DNA of 64,000 nucleotides, taken from assembly GCA_014898415.1 (NCBI GenBank), contig RCTD01000037.1:1-64000 (forward strand). The letters run 5' to 3'. The stretch's first letter is position 1. Every line of letters begins with the position of its first letter. The stretch is from Stromatinia cepivora (Eukaryota > Ascomycota > Leotiomycetes > Helotiales > Sclerotiniaceae). This document shows, piece by piece, positions 11,801-22,956 of this stretch. A program made the position numbers and the translations under genes. A model generated the notes under the pieces. The model worked only from the letters and a program-made list of their open reading frames with translations. It was not told the origin of the DNA and searched no databases.

Positions 11801-13529
11801 CTAAACCGATTCATCGGAACCGAATTGTCCATCGGTAAGACTTCTCGACGTAAGACTTCTGCCAAGTGTAGAATCATTTGATTCGCTGACCTGAAATCTG
11901 TCTACGGAGGAACCAGGTGTAGATGCACGCATAGATACAGCCCTACGTTCGTCCTGAAACGTTATAGTACGAGACACTCCACCTGGTTCCAATGTCCCAT
12001 TAGCAGTAGAGACATTGAGCCCTGCCGCAGAATCCTTATCATTATCGGCGGAAGCATCAGAATCGGTGGGAATGGCCCCGTATATATATATTGAGCGGCC
12101 ATCCTCGGTAGTGGCAAAATGACGAGCCATGGGGTGAAGAGCGTCGGATAATCTGTTGAAAGAAATGATTGGACGGCTATCTATAGTGAATCCTAAGAGT
12201 TCGGCTGTTGGGATAGAGGGCGTGCTGGTTTCGGCATCGGAGGGGGCTTCACTTTGGCTGGCGAGTGTTAGTTTGTAGTTTGTAGGTTGTTTGGAAGCAG
12301 TGTGTCCAATAGTTCGGATGAGTAGACTAGATATATTTAAAAGCTTTCAATATTTGAAAAAATAATAAGTTTTTGAAGATGCCTGATTGATTTGAATGGT
12401 ATGAATGTTTCCAATGATTTGAATGTTCCAAATGGTTTCAATATTCGAAAGTCTATTATTGGTGGACTGCTTCCGGACTATTGGACACACTGTTTGGAAG
12501 AGATAGAAAGGACTTACCGAGATGAATCCATCAGACCATCAACAAAAGTCTCAAAGCTCTTTATTGCCTCCTCGCTTAGCCATCCCTTGAATAGATATTC
12601 GAATGCCACACCCAACCAAGCTATGATTAGTACAGGAGTTCCAATTGCCACACTATTACACAAAATACAGTCAGTTCGAAGCCGACAAATTCAGGCGAGA
12701 TAAAACACTTAAACAAGATGAGATATTCGAAGTATTAGAGCAAACGAAGCATTCGATGGATTCAGACGCCCATCTAATTATTTAGCATCCTCGTAATCAC
12801 GGAGGCCAAGACCCGGGGATGGAGAAAGAGAAAGTCCAGCCAAGAGAGTGATCTTTGGAGTTAGGACTGGAGAGAATATCGATGAAATGCTGAATAAGAT
12901 GAAATGCTCAAAAGTTAAACATTGAAAACCGAGAGACATAAAATGAATTATAGTTACATACTTGACCGGAAGCGACTCCCTTCCCATACACGACCACAAT
13001 TGAGCCAACGCAATGCCGAAAATAGCAATGGTACTCCCCACTTGCAGTAATGTCCAGAATGACCAATAAAGGAAACCCATGTCTAATTTATGACAGAAAA
13101 TGAGAGTGGACGCGGCGAAGGCTTCAAAGACTGTACAGAGGATCGCGACGATGAGACATAAGGAGGAGACGTAGATGCATCGAATTTGAGTGCGGCGATG
13201 TTTCGCTTTACTCTTGGAGAGCAGGTTTTGACAAAGGTCTCGGGAAATTGTGGGGTGAAGTTCTGCGTTTTTAATGTGCCTAAATGGTTTTGTTAATTGT
13301 TCGCCAGTGAGATCACATAGCAGATGAAGGGAATTGGAGAGCGACAAACATACGTGGCTATATTGGTACTTTTAGTAAAGGCACTCGTAGCAATCGTCAA
13401 CATGACGAGCACAATCAAGAAGAGAACCCAGAATATGCTCTTTACTGTGCCTGGACTCAGACTCTGCATGAAATGGCCATGCTTAAGACACTGCTCTGAT
13501 TGCATTGGATCTATCATATTGGACGCCAT
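11801..13529 (-). CDS. Four-helix membrane protein of unknown function
   Basis: Four minus-strand exons: 13529-13354, 13279-12962, 12652-12518 and 12257-11801, all GT..AG and phase-consistent (361 aa, start MASNMIDPMQ). Predicted membrane helices are SIFWVLFLIVLVML (about 31-50), SSLCLIVAILCTVFEAF, a third at WTLLQVGSTIAIFGIALA, and a fourth at GTPVLIIAWLGVAFEYLF. The cytosolic C-terminal tail of about 150 residues is Ser/Thr/Asp-rich. I do not recognise the family. Intron 3 contains a complete MITE (12298-12492). An alternative reading splices exon 2 to 12890 and stops at 12778, giving a different short C-terminus; the longer model is preferred because it restores the fourth helix. Confidence 0.72.
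12298..12492. mobile_element. hAT-like MITE, family A (complete reference copy)
   Basis: A 195-bp element with near-perfect terminal inverted repeats: left CAGTGTGTCCAATAGTTCGG, right reading in reverse CAGTGTGTCCAATAGTCCGG. It is flanked by perfect 8-bp direct repeats TTTGGAAG (12290-12297 and 12493-12500). An 8-bp duplication and a CAG terminus are typical of hAT-superfamily elements. There is no coding capacity. It sits inside intron 3 of the four-helix membrane protein gene and leaves both splice sites intact. Confidence 0.93.
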
Positions 13530-14075
13530 AGCGATTCTCAAGATGAAAAAATAATAATGAATAATTAGGCTGGTTGTTGTTTAGAGTAAAAGTAATTGTT
13601 TCAGTTGCTTCGAAACAGACGCGAGACTGATAAATTTTTATAGGAAAAACGTCATACTTTATAGTGGAAGGTAATTTCAAAGGCTAGATTTCATAACTTT
13701 TAAACTACGCTAGAGTTCACCCTATCTGAAGCCGTCTCCTCGCTTGCGAAACCGGTGAACTTAGTTTACAACCAATTTGTAAGAAGACATATTGTATGAA
13801 AAGTCTATCCAATTGGGGCACATATCAAATCGGTCATACCTATATATCTATCGTCTTGACTTGCGTTTTGCGCTCGCAAAATCGTTAAAGTTAAACTAAA
13901 ATTTCAAATAGCAAAAGAAGACATGTGAGAGGTCTGCAAGGCCGAGAGGCTCAATGACAACTTTGAATATCATCATATTTTAACGCGATTTCCGCGCTAG
14001 CGAAATCAGTAGACCGTCAAGACAGATAGTCATTAAGGTAAAGGTTATTTACTCCATACCTCCCTAAAAGCTCAT
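13530..14075. other. Intergenic region with diverged repeat cluster
   Basis: This 546-bp gap lies between two minus-strand genes and includes the promoter of the four-helix protein. It contains the diverged dyad/direct-repeat cluster described at 13738-14030. No gene is seen. Confidence 0.55.
13738..14030. repeat. Diverged repeat cluster with GC-core dyads
   Basis: Three related motifs recur: CGCTTGCGAAACCGG (13740), GCGCTCGCAAAATCG (13871) and CCGCGCTAGCGAAATC (13992). The second and third are imperfect palindromes. After the first two, similar sequence runs for about 55 bp to a shared GAAGACAT (13784 and 13917), indicating an old direct duplication. Many differences are C/T or G/A transitions. 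Confidence 0.45.
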
Positions 14076-15335
14076 CTACTCCATACCTTCCATAAGCTCC
14101 ACCGCATCAAGCAACATTCCTTTATTGCCGATCCATAATCTTAACCGATCCCAGTCTTTACCCTCTTCTTCTCCACGCCGCCATTTTTCATGAAACCCCC
14201 ATGATCTGGCGACTTTATCTATTGCGGCCCGTTCTTCTTCACGAATCCAGCGCTCCCTTAATGGCATACCAGGAGCCCAAGTTACGCGATCCATTTGATC
14301 ATTAGCTGTCGTCACAGCTACCACACCAATAGTAGTCGTAAACCCCATATATGCTAATATTCCAGCAAATGCGATGTTTGTAGCCATGCCGGGTTCCATA
14401 GTGTTTTGGAACATGGCAAGTTGTGATGCAACGCCATATGCTGCAATAGGTGCCACAGCAAGTCCAGTAGTAGGTAATAATCCTTTCCGGATAAATTTGG
14501 CACGGCGAAATGCTTTTTGCGCATACGCCGTATCAATGATATCCATAGCTACACCTAGTTCCCTCGCATCAATCGCTGTCTGTAAAGCTTGATCTGCCAC
14601 GCCAACTGGGATTGCGTTGTTGACCTTGTTTGGATTTTGATTTTTGAATTGTATGGGCTTAGAACCCTCAATTGGTATCGGCTTGTTCGCATACAAATAA
14701 AATACTCCCGGAAACGTCTCCGGTTTTCCTAGACATGATTGCGCGCTGATGTATAGTTCCAAGATCTCTGGCGATATAAAGACAGCCTTGTTAGAGACAA
14801 TTGAAAATAGTGCTTGCGAGAGCTCATCTACTAGAAATTGGGTCTCGCGGGATAGCTTTTGGACTCGTGACTCCTTCGAACCTCGATCAGCCAAAGAAAG
14901 TAAAGACGCCGCGGCGGTTACATCCTTCTTTGCTTCCGATGATTTGGAAGGCTCTCCAGCAACATCTGCGGCAATTAATCGGCACGTATGGAGAACATTC
15001 AGAACAGCCTTTTCTGAAGGCACAGTTTCTGGGAATAATTTATTACAGGCCTGGACTCCATGCCTTAGCTCTTGTGCTAGTTCTGCTTCCGTGATATGCC
15101 GCCGCGATGATTGTGCATGCGCTCGATTCAAATCTGAGGGTTGTCGCAAAGAATTGAAAGAGGTGGACTTTGGTGGTTTGCTTGATCGTTTTCTTGTACT
15201 GGTGGTAAATGTGCGAGGAATGGTGTTGATGGCTCTCGAAAGACGATGTTGTTGTCTCAAGGAGGGCTGTTGGGAAGTAATGAAATCACATATACGGCAC
15301 ACATCCGACCGAGGCTTGAAAAGGCGGTTGGACAT
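14076..15335 (-). CDS. Putative mitochondrial inner-membrane protein of unknown function
   Basis: A single uninterrupted frame of 419 aa from MSNRLFKP; the frame extends upstream, but only with a non-ATG codon. The first about 60 residues are Arg/Ser/Thr-rich with few acids (FTTSTRKRSSKP), like a mitochondrial presequence. The middle is helical and polar. Two hydrophobic segments lie at about 280-345 (LLPTTGLAVAPIAAYGVASQ and AFAGILAYMGFTTTIGVVAV). The C-terminus is charged and tryptophan-rich (WGFHEKWRRGEEEGKDWDR). A CxxC at the start (CRICDF) could be incidental. No family is recognised. The gene is head-to-head with verprolin. Confidence 0.8.
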   Translation of the reverse strand: MSNRLFKPRSDVCRICDFITSQQPSLRQQHRLSRAINTIPRTFTTSTRKRSSKPPKSTSFNSLRQPSDLNRAHAQSSRRHITEAELAQELRHGVQACNKLFPETVPSEKAVLNVLHTCRLIAADVAGEPSKSSEAKKDVTAAASLLSLADRGSKESRVQKLSRETQFLVDELSQALFSIVSNKAVFISPEILELYISAQSCLGKPETFPGVFYLYANKPIPIEGSKPIQFKNQNPNKVNNAIPVGVADQALQTAIDARELGVAMDIIDTAYAQKAFRRAKFIRKGLLPTTGLAVAPIAAYGVASQLAMFQNTMEPGMATNIAFAGILAYMGFTTTIGVVAVTTANDQMDRVTWAPGMPLRERWIREEERAAIDKVARSWGFHEKWRRGEEEGKDWDRLRLWIGNKGMLLDAVELMEGME

Positions 15336-15721
15336 TTTGTAGGGCAATATCAAGTTTTTGTGATCTTCAACTTGAGGTTTTTCGACGAGCTGTAGTCAAG
15401 CCCGCCAAACCCGCATCCCATCGAGATATCATAACCCTGTAAATTTGATGTAGCTGACTAATAAAGAAGGCTGAACTTAATGCATGAGCCACAATTGTGA
15501 CGACGAACATAATGCGTTGAATCCGAGATAACTTTCTGAGCTTCTATTTAGGCTTCTTCTTTGAAGCATTAAAACTTACAATTAATTCATTCTGTTTGAC
15601 ATTTCTCTTGGATTTCATGCTTGAATGATACCCACTACCTAAATTTTTGATCAAACAACCCATTCGAAATTACATTAAAGGTTGCTCTACCTCAACTTAA
15701 AGAACTGTTTTTCACGAAATC
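15336..15721. promoter_or_regulatory. Divergent promoter region, mitochondrial protein / verprolin
   Basis: A 386-bp gap separates two outward-facing start codons. No other feature is seen. Confidence 0.5.
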
Positions 15722-17157
15722 ATGCCTCCTCCACCACCACCACCTCCTCCTCCTCCTCCACCGGGATTTGGAGGTCCTCCTCCTCCGCCGCCGCCTGGAG
15801 GAGCCCCAGGATCCATGCCATCAAGGCCACCTGCGAAAGTCGCTGCCAACAGAGTAAACACTCCCAGTTGTACAATGTTAAGTTATAGTTGCTAACCATG
15901 TTATAGGGCGCACTTCTGTCAGATATCACGAAAGGAAGAGCACTCAAGAAAGCTGTAACTAACGACCGATCGGCACCAATAGTAGGCAAAGTATCCGGTG
16001 GTTCTGGGCAAATGCCGATAGGAGGTGCTCCACCAGTACCTGGAATGGCAAAACCTCCTGGTGGTTTTGGCGCACCACCAGTACCTGGGGGTAATAGAGC
16101 TCGAAGTGACAGTGACCAAGGGAACAGCGCGGCCACAGGAATGGAACAACCTCCACAGTTAGGAGGAATATTCGCAGGTGGCATGCCCAAGTTGAAGAAA
16201 CGAGGCGGAGGAGTAGATACTGGCGGTAAGCTTTATGTTCTATGAGGATGGGATAGATTCTAATTCTTAACAGCAAATCGGGATTCATCATTTACATCAG
16301 AACCGGAATTTTCTGCGCCTAAGCCACCAGGTATGGCAGCTCCTAGACCTCCAACAAACGCAGCCCCTCCTTTACCATCGGCCAGGCCTCCTCCTCAGCC
16401 CAGCCCCTCAACACCTACATTCGCGCCCTCGATTGCCAACTTGCGAAAGACTGCTGGCCCACCGATTTCTCGACCTGCCTCTTCAACTTCTCTCAAGGGG
16501 CCACCACCCCCTATCGGCAAGAAACCTCCTCCACCTCCTGGGATTCGAAAGCCATCAGCATTATCAGCCCCACCACCACCACCGCCGCCATCATTCGCAC
16601 CTCCACCCCCTTCTTCAGCACCTCCACCGCCTGCTGCACCACCGCCACCACCTTCTCCTGCTCCACGTCCTCCTAGTAACCCACCTCGAGCACATGCGCC
16701 CCCTCCTCCACCAACGTCTCCTCCTTCGACCAATGGAGGTAGTCAGAGTCTTGCTATGCAAGCAGCAATTCGTGCTGCCGGTCAAGCATCACCAATGGGT
16801 GCACCCCCTCCACCACCACCACCCCCCTCTAATGGGCCTCCCTCTATATCGTCACACAGAGCGCCATCTCCGCCAGCTGCACCGCCAGCTGCACCACCAG
16901 CTGCGCCAATATCAAGAAGTCAAAGTCAACAACAAGGAAGAACTCACACAATGGATTCTAGCTCATATACTCTCTCATCAAACGGTACCTTACCGAAAGC
17001 CGCTAGCTCTAATAGGAGAGTTATAATCAACGATTCCCGATGGAAATTCACCGACGAATCAGTATTCCCCAAACCTCGAGAATTTATTGGTGGACCCAAA
17101 AAATATCGGGCTGGCCGTGGGAGTAGTGTTCCGTTGGATCTGAGTACTTTCCAGTAA
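15722..17157 (+). CDS. VRP1: Verprolin (Vrp1/WIP family actin and WASP-binding protein)
   Basis: Three exons, 15722-15853, 15907-16225 and 16274-17157, phases consistent (444 aa). It opens with 13 consecutive prolines, then GFGGPPPPPPPGG. A WH2 actin-binding motif follows at about 45-60 (GALLSDITKGRALKKA). The centre is a long set of polyproline SH3/profilin-type sites. The C-terminus has the WASP-binding motif: RWKFTDES, FPKPREF, KKYRAGRGSSVPLDLS. It links actin monomers with the Las17/WASP-Arp2/3 machinery at endocytic patches and hyphal tips. The final stop lies beside a donor-like GTAAGG, so a few residues at the end could differ. Length is within the family's usual range. Confidence 0.95.
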
Positions 17158-17901
17158 GGATTTTACTTACTAAGAATACTTTTTGGATCCGTATTTATAT
17201 GTTACCATTATGATTTAGGGCGTTATAGCGGGATATCGTTTAGAATCCGGTAAGGCGGTATCAAGCTATCTGAATTGGAGTTATACGTTAGGGCAATTAA
17301 CATCATCAAAATTCCTCCCCTAAGTCGCGAGATGGGACCGTTCAATGAGAGATCAGATCAGTGCCCTGAGTCATTGAGGAGAATAATGAAGCTGGGGTCA
17401 CAAACTACAGTATAATGTGTGATAACGAGCAAATCCTACAATGGAACATCAAACTAGATCCAAAAAATATTAAAGTTTTGCAGACTTTATTTCTCGTACT
17501 TTGTGTGATTTTAATTTCAAATGGCATTATATTAACTTCTATTGTGATTATAACTATTCAAAGAGCTTTGTGAATTTCATTATTCATTCATTCAAACAAT
17601 TGATAAATTGATTGTATTCCATTCCACATATAGCAGCAGTGCTAAATGGGGTAACTCATTAGGTTCCTAATTTTCGGGACATTATCTGTCCTTTAGGTTG
17701 TTCTACCGAGAATCTTAGAAAGACCTCAAACTTCAAAAAGGCCCAAACCATCCATCCCCCTTCTTCACAACTCCACCCCTTTGAACTAATACCAATTTAC
17801 CCTCAGCAACTACAAGACACTATTGGTGTTAATTGAAAATAACTAGATCCAACTTCTTTTAATTCTCTTCCGTTTGGTTCAAGTCCAGTAGAATTGCGAC
17901 G
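17158..17901. other. Intergenic region upstream of the ERV29 gene
   Basis: This gap holds the 3' flank of verprolin and the promoter of the cargo receptor gene. It is AT-rich with a pyrimidine-rich stretch just upstream of the start (about 17750-17880). Nothing else is recognisable. Confidence 0.5.
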
Positions 17902-19033
<1,132 letters not shown>

Positions 19034-19838
19034 GCTGTTGTGGTGAGTTTGAAACGAGACGAGAGTAGGGGGGTCAAGGTTCAGGAAAAATTAAACAGGA
19101 AGCCGTGCATTTAAGGCGGAGTTCAATTTGATGAGGGAAACTTTTCTATTATTGTTATGTCTTTCTTCCTCTTAAGGAAGATTCGGGAAGCTTGGGCGGC
19201 TTGCTTTAAGCACAGCATCAACATCTTCCGAATGTAAATCTCGAAGCTGGCAATTTATAAAGTATATGAATGACTTACAAGCTAAACATTGTGTTCTCCG
19301 TGCTTCACTAAAGTGAAAAGGCGATTGTTTCGAGATCAAAATGAAACGCCTTTGAGCCTCGGACAATCAAAGTTAATGAAACTGTATATCATTGCCAGCA
19401 CATCCTAGAGAGACTTTTTTTTTGTTGTGGGCATATCTACAGGACATCAACCCAAAAATCGACCGGCTAGAGCCTGCGACTAAATCAGTATTTTCTTACC
19501 ATACAAATGCAAGATGGCCTATCCCACTTATTATTAGGGCCACAGCTGCAGACACCTGCATTGCTAATCCCCGTAAGCCACCACCATCACCTGCAACCTA
19601 AATTTTTCTTCCGTTGGCCACAAGCTGATCTGTCAAGTTTGTAAGCATTTCTTCAATGATAATTGCCATTTTTCCATCTATGTTGTTTGTTTTTGTATTA
19701 GCCTATTAGTTATGTAAATACCTACTTATTAGCATTGTCCTGCATATACTTATGCAACAATATCACGATACCTACTTTTCACGTGTCCCCAAAATCTACC
19801 TCGCTCATCTCACATTCCGTGCGCTATAAGTCAAGACC
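19034..19838. other. Intergenic region, no gene recognised
   Basis: This holds the 3' flank of ERV29 and the promoter of the HeLo gene. There are short AT-rich stretches and no repeat or coding signal. Confidence 0.5.
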
Positions 19839-21527
19839 ATGGCCGAAGTTCTCGGTACAGCTCTCTCGATTGTTGGGGCAGTGGGAGTCCTCGGTCAAAT
19901 CTTCTCCGGTTGTATAACAGCGTACTCACTCTTCACGACCGCATCTAACCTCACACGAGACTCGGAGAAACTTATTTGTAAGATTAAGATTGAGGAGATG
20001 AGATTGCTGGTTTGGGGACGGGAATGGGGGGTGCTAGAGGGAAGATTTGAGGAGGAATTGAAGAGGGAGGAGGGCATCGGGAATGAGAGGTTGAGGGGGC
20101 TGGCGATGGAGATTCTGAGTGAGTTGTATAGGACTATTACGGATTTTCAGAGGTTGAGGGAGAGGTATGGGGTTGTGGAGGAAAGTTGGGGAAGAGATGA
20201 AATAGAGGGGAAGGAGATTGGGGAGAGAGGGGCGGAAAAAGAGAAAGGAGGGTTTGGGTTGGGAAAGCTAAGTTTAAGGAGCGAGTTGTCGAAGCGAGTC
20301 AAGTGGGTTATTGGCGATAAGGAGAAGTTCACAGTGCTTTTACAGGATCTGAAAGATTATAACGATGGGTTGGAACAGCTGTTTCCACCGTCAAGACTAG
20401 CGACCCTGCATAGAACATGGACGAATGAACTACTACAAGGTGCGCATCGCGATTTGGGCAAGCTGAAAATGTTGGAGACGGCGAGTAGTGGGGTATATCC
20501 AGCATTAAATGTTTCGGCCAGTCTCAAACAATTAAGAATCAATCTAGATGAAAAGGAGACCAAGAATTTCAAGCCAACTTATACGCTAAAGATTCAACGC
20601 CATGCACTGGTAGTCAAGAATTCGAACATGGGAAGAATTCATGGACAATACAAAAACCCCTCACTAGTAGAATCACAGGAAATTATAGTGGAGTGGGTAG
20701 AATACGATAGAGAAGATCTGGACGCTCGACTAAATCATCTTCGCCGAATTGATGACCTCGCACGCATGATTCACAGTGCTTCAGATCGACATCCAGACCT
20801 CCATACAATCGATTGTCTCGGCTACACAGACGACAGCACCTCCTCCCGCTACGGACTCATCTACCGTGCTCCCTCCTCCGCTTCCTCTTCCTCCACTCTC
20901 AATGCCCTCATCACCAGCAGCGATTTCCGCACCCCTGACTTAGACGATCGGTTTAAACTCGCCCATACACTTTCTGTCGCCCTGTGGTCTCTCCATTCAT
21001 TAGACTGGCTGCATAAAAATCTCTGCAGTAGCAACATCCTCTTTTTCCCCAGCGCATACACGAAAAGCCTAGGGATCTCGAAAGAAAGGGAAAATGTTCC
21101 AGATATAAGTACGCCATATCTCCTCGGTTTCGACGCCTCCCGTCCAGATCACATGGGCGAAATGTCCATTGCATCCCGCAACCCTACAGCAGCAAATCTC
21201 CACCGTCATCCATCATCTCTGCATTCCCCCTCTTGTCCGCGCAAACAGTATTGTAAATCCTTTGATATATATTCTCTAGGATTGATATTACTTGAGATTG
21301 GCTTGTGGAAAACATTACAAATGTACCATAAACCGCATTATTCAGCAGAAAGGTTCAGAGATAAGATTGTGGTGCAGAATTTGGTGCCGGGGCTGGGAAG
21401 TAAAGTTGGGAGAGGTTATAAGGAGGTGGTGGAGAGATGTTTGGGGGTTAGAGAGGATTTGAGTGAGGTGGAGGCGGGGGTGTTGATGGAGTTTGTGGTG
21501 GGGAGGTTTGAGGGTTTGAGGGTTTGA
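19839..21527 (+). CDS. HeLo-domain protein with C-terminal pseudokinase-like domain
   Basis: Single exon, 562 aa. The N-terminus (about 1-205) matches the fungal HeLo (prion-inhibition and propagation) type: VLGTALSIVGAVGVLGQIF, a helical bundle, and YNDGLEQLFP before a linker. Residues about 245-555 have the outline of a protein kinase C-lobe but lack key residues. The catalytic loop reads LHKNLCSSNILFF, with N394 where the catalytic Asp would be. The metal-binding DFG position reads LLGFDASRP. There is no VAIK-type lysine; the beta3-like strand is EIIVEWVEY. SFDIYSLGLILLEIGLW (473-489) fits subdomain IX. HeLo domains form membrane-active helical bundles in fungal regulated cell death; here the pseudokinase would be a control or sensing part, which is inference. 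Strand composition alternates: G-rich about 19980-20340 and 21350-21527, C-rich 20700-21250. Confidence 0.85.
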   Translation: MAEVLGTALSIVGAVGVLGQIFSGCITAYSLFTTASNLTRDSEKLICKIKIEEMRLLVWGREWGVLEGRFEEELKREEGIGNERLRGLAMEILSELYRTITDFQRLRERYGVVEESWGRDEIEGKEIGERGAEKEKGGFGLGKLSLRSELSKRVKWVIGDKEKFTVLLQDLKDYNDGLEQLFPPSRLATLHRTWTNELLQGAHRDLGKLKMLETASSGVYPALNVSASLKQLRINLDEKETKNFKPTYTLKIQRHALVVKNSNMGRIHGQYKNPSLVESQEIIVEWVEYDREDLDARLNHLRRIDDLARMIHSASDRHPDLHTIDCLGYTDDSTSSRYGLIYRAPSSASSSSTLNALITSSDFRTPDLDDRFKLAHTLSVALWSLHSLDWLHKNLCSSNILFFPSAYTKSLGISKERENVPDISTPYLLGFDASRPDHMGEMSIASRNPTAANLHRHPSSLHSPSCPRKQYCKSFDIYSLGLILLEIGLWKTLQMYHKPHYSAERFRDKIVVQNLVPGLGSKVGRGYKEVVERCLGVREDLSEVEAGVLMEFVVGRFEGLRV

Positions 21528-21914
21528 GGCAGGTTGTGCAATGACCTGGACTAACAAAGGAAGAACGCACTTTCAGTAAATGAGAAGCTGTGATTCTTTA
21601 AAGTATGAATTGATGACTAGATTCATTGTTTCAAATAGGTTCAGTTGGACTACAGACCGGAAAAGGGAGAGAGCTGTACATGCATATGGTTAGATTGGCT
21701 GGATAGATAAACTAGGCTATGATGATATATACGAATTTACGAATTTTATGCATTGTCTATTTTTGAATTGAACAATGAGACAATTTTTGTGATTAAGCAA
21801 AGATGAAGCAGTTGCACTAAACTAATTATACATTAAATTCATCAATAGAAGAGTATGAATTAAGAAATCATGTATCTCAATTATCTGTCCTGAATAGTTT
21901 ATACCTTCCAAGTA

Positions 21915-22110
21915 CAGAGTATCGAATAGTCCGGACTGCAGTCCAACAATGAGAAGCTTTGAATTATTGAATCCAATTGAAATATCAAATCATATTCAAA
22001 CATTGATACAATCTGAAGTATTAAGTATTGAATTACATACAAATATTTAATACTTTCTATATATATTAAATGCTCATATATGGTGTGCTAGTAGACTATC
22101 AGGCACCCTG
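21915..22110. mobile_element. hAT-like MITE, family A (intergenic copy)
   Basis: The left end is CAGAGTATCGAATAGTCCGG followed by ACTGCAGTCCAACAAT; the right end in reverse is CAGGGTGCCTGATAGTC. The length, 196 bp, is almost identical to the complete copy at 12298. Flanking 8-mers TCCAAGTA and CCCAAATG agree at 5 of 8 positions, consistent with an eroded target duplication. The interior is very AT-rich and noncoding. Confidence 0.78.
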
Positions 22111-22276
22111 CCCAAATGTTTCAATGAATAGAGCTAACATTACTTTGAAAGCCTGTGGTTTGGTAAGTACCTAATCACTAGGTAGTATTTGTGAGGGCTG
22201 TTTTAATCTATCTCTTCTGCCTCTCATAGATTCTAAATGTCCAGGTCTGATATAAGCGCCTAATGTTATGAAGATA

Positions 22277-22582
22277 TCATATGCAATAATTAGATGGCAT
22301 TGGGCATCGGGTGGCCCGGAGCAAGTGTAAGTGCAAACAACTGAGAAGTGTAAAGTTCAATGTCTCTTCATGATTGCTTTTCAGAGTGAATTCTTTTCTA
22401 TCCCCGAGCAGTTGGATGCGAACATAGCACTCTTGCAAAGCATGCTGACTTAGAAAGTGAGCCACTGTCTGATGCATCCAGCCATTGTTGCTCATCTGAA
22501 TGTCTCGGAGGGACGTCCTAATCTCGTTAAGAGAGAACTGCAAATCGACCTGCGAAAATAAGGTGTCTGGGCAGAAAATCAA
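22277..22582 (-). other. Possible coding remnant, unidentified
   Basis: A 101-codon open frame whose amino-acid composition looks protein-like (for example SLNEIRTSLRDIQMSNNGWM and LSQHALQECYVRIQLLGDRK, an amphipathic helical pattern). There is no convincing start or intron partner, and no family is recognised. It could be the 3' end of a decayed gene upstream of the zinc-cluster regulator's 3' end, or chance. Confidence 0.25.
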
Positions 22583-22956
22583 AGATTCAAGCGACTGTAT
22601 TTGGCCCAGGCTATCACCTAATTCTTCATTTTCTGAAATAGATTGTGGCTAAGAGCCAATTAGCCAACCATGAACCTATCCTTCCTCATTTACCTTCCAC
22701 TCTTAAGTGTAGTAGCATATCAAAACACTTTTGTGGTTGTGTTGTCTAGATAGCATGAGAGATATGATAAAGTTTTAGAATATTAAATGGCTGGCAATCA
22801 ACGTCTACTGAAGCTCACGATTCATAGATGAAGCAAGCTCACAACATTCCAAACCAAATTGAATACTCCGCAGTTTCAAAAAAGTAACTCAATGATCAAC
22901 TTTGATTTGAATATGCGAAGTAAAATTTCAATAGCGAATCACAAACCGCTTCTTGA

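Larger units (their letters stand above)
21528..22956. other. Intergenic region with MITE and possible coding remnant
   Basis: This contains the family A MITE at 21915-22110, a solo copy of the family's subterminal motif (TTGGACTACAGACCGG, near 21648) and an open minus-strand fragment at 22277-22582. The remainder is AT-rich with nothing recognisable. Confidence 0.55.

Noticed and set aside
12778..12890. Using this segment as the main 3' exon of the four-helix protein gene
   Set aside because: It would truncate the protein before a clear fourth helix and leave the protein-like exons at 12518-12652 and 11801-12257 without a gene; kept only as a possible alternative.
16395..16733. Gly-rich antisense frame and a His-rich plus-strand frame within verprolin
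   Set aside because: These are shadows of the polyproline repeats; the sense frame has the WH2 and WASP-binding motifs.
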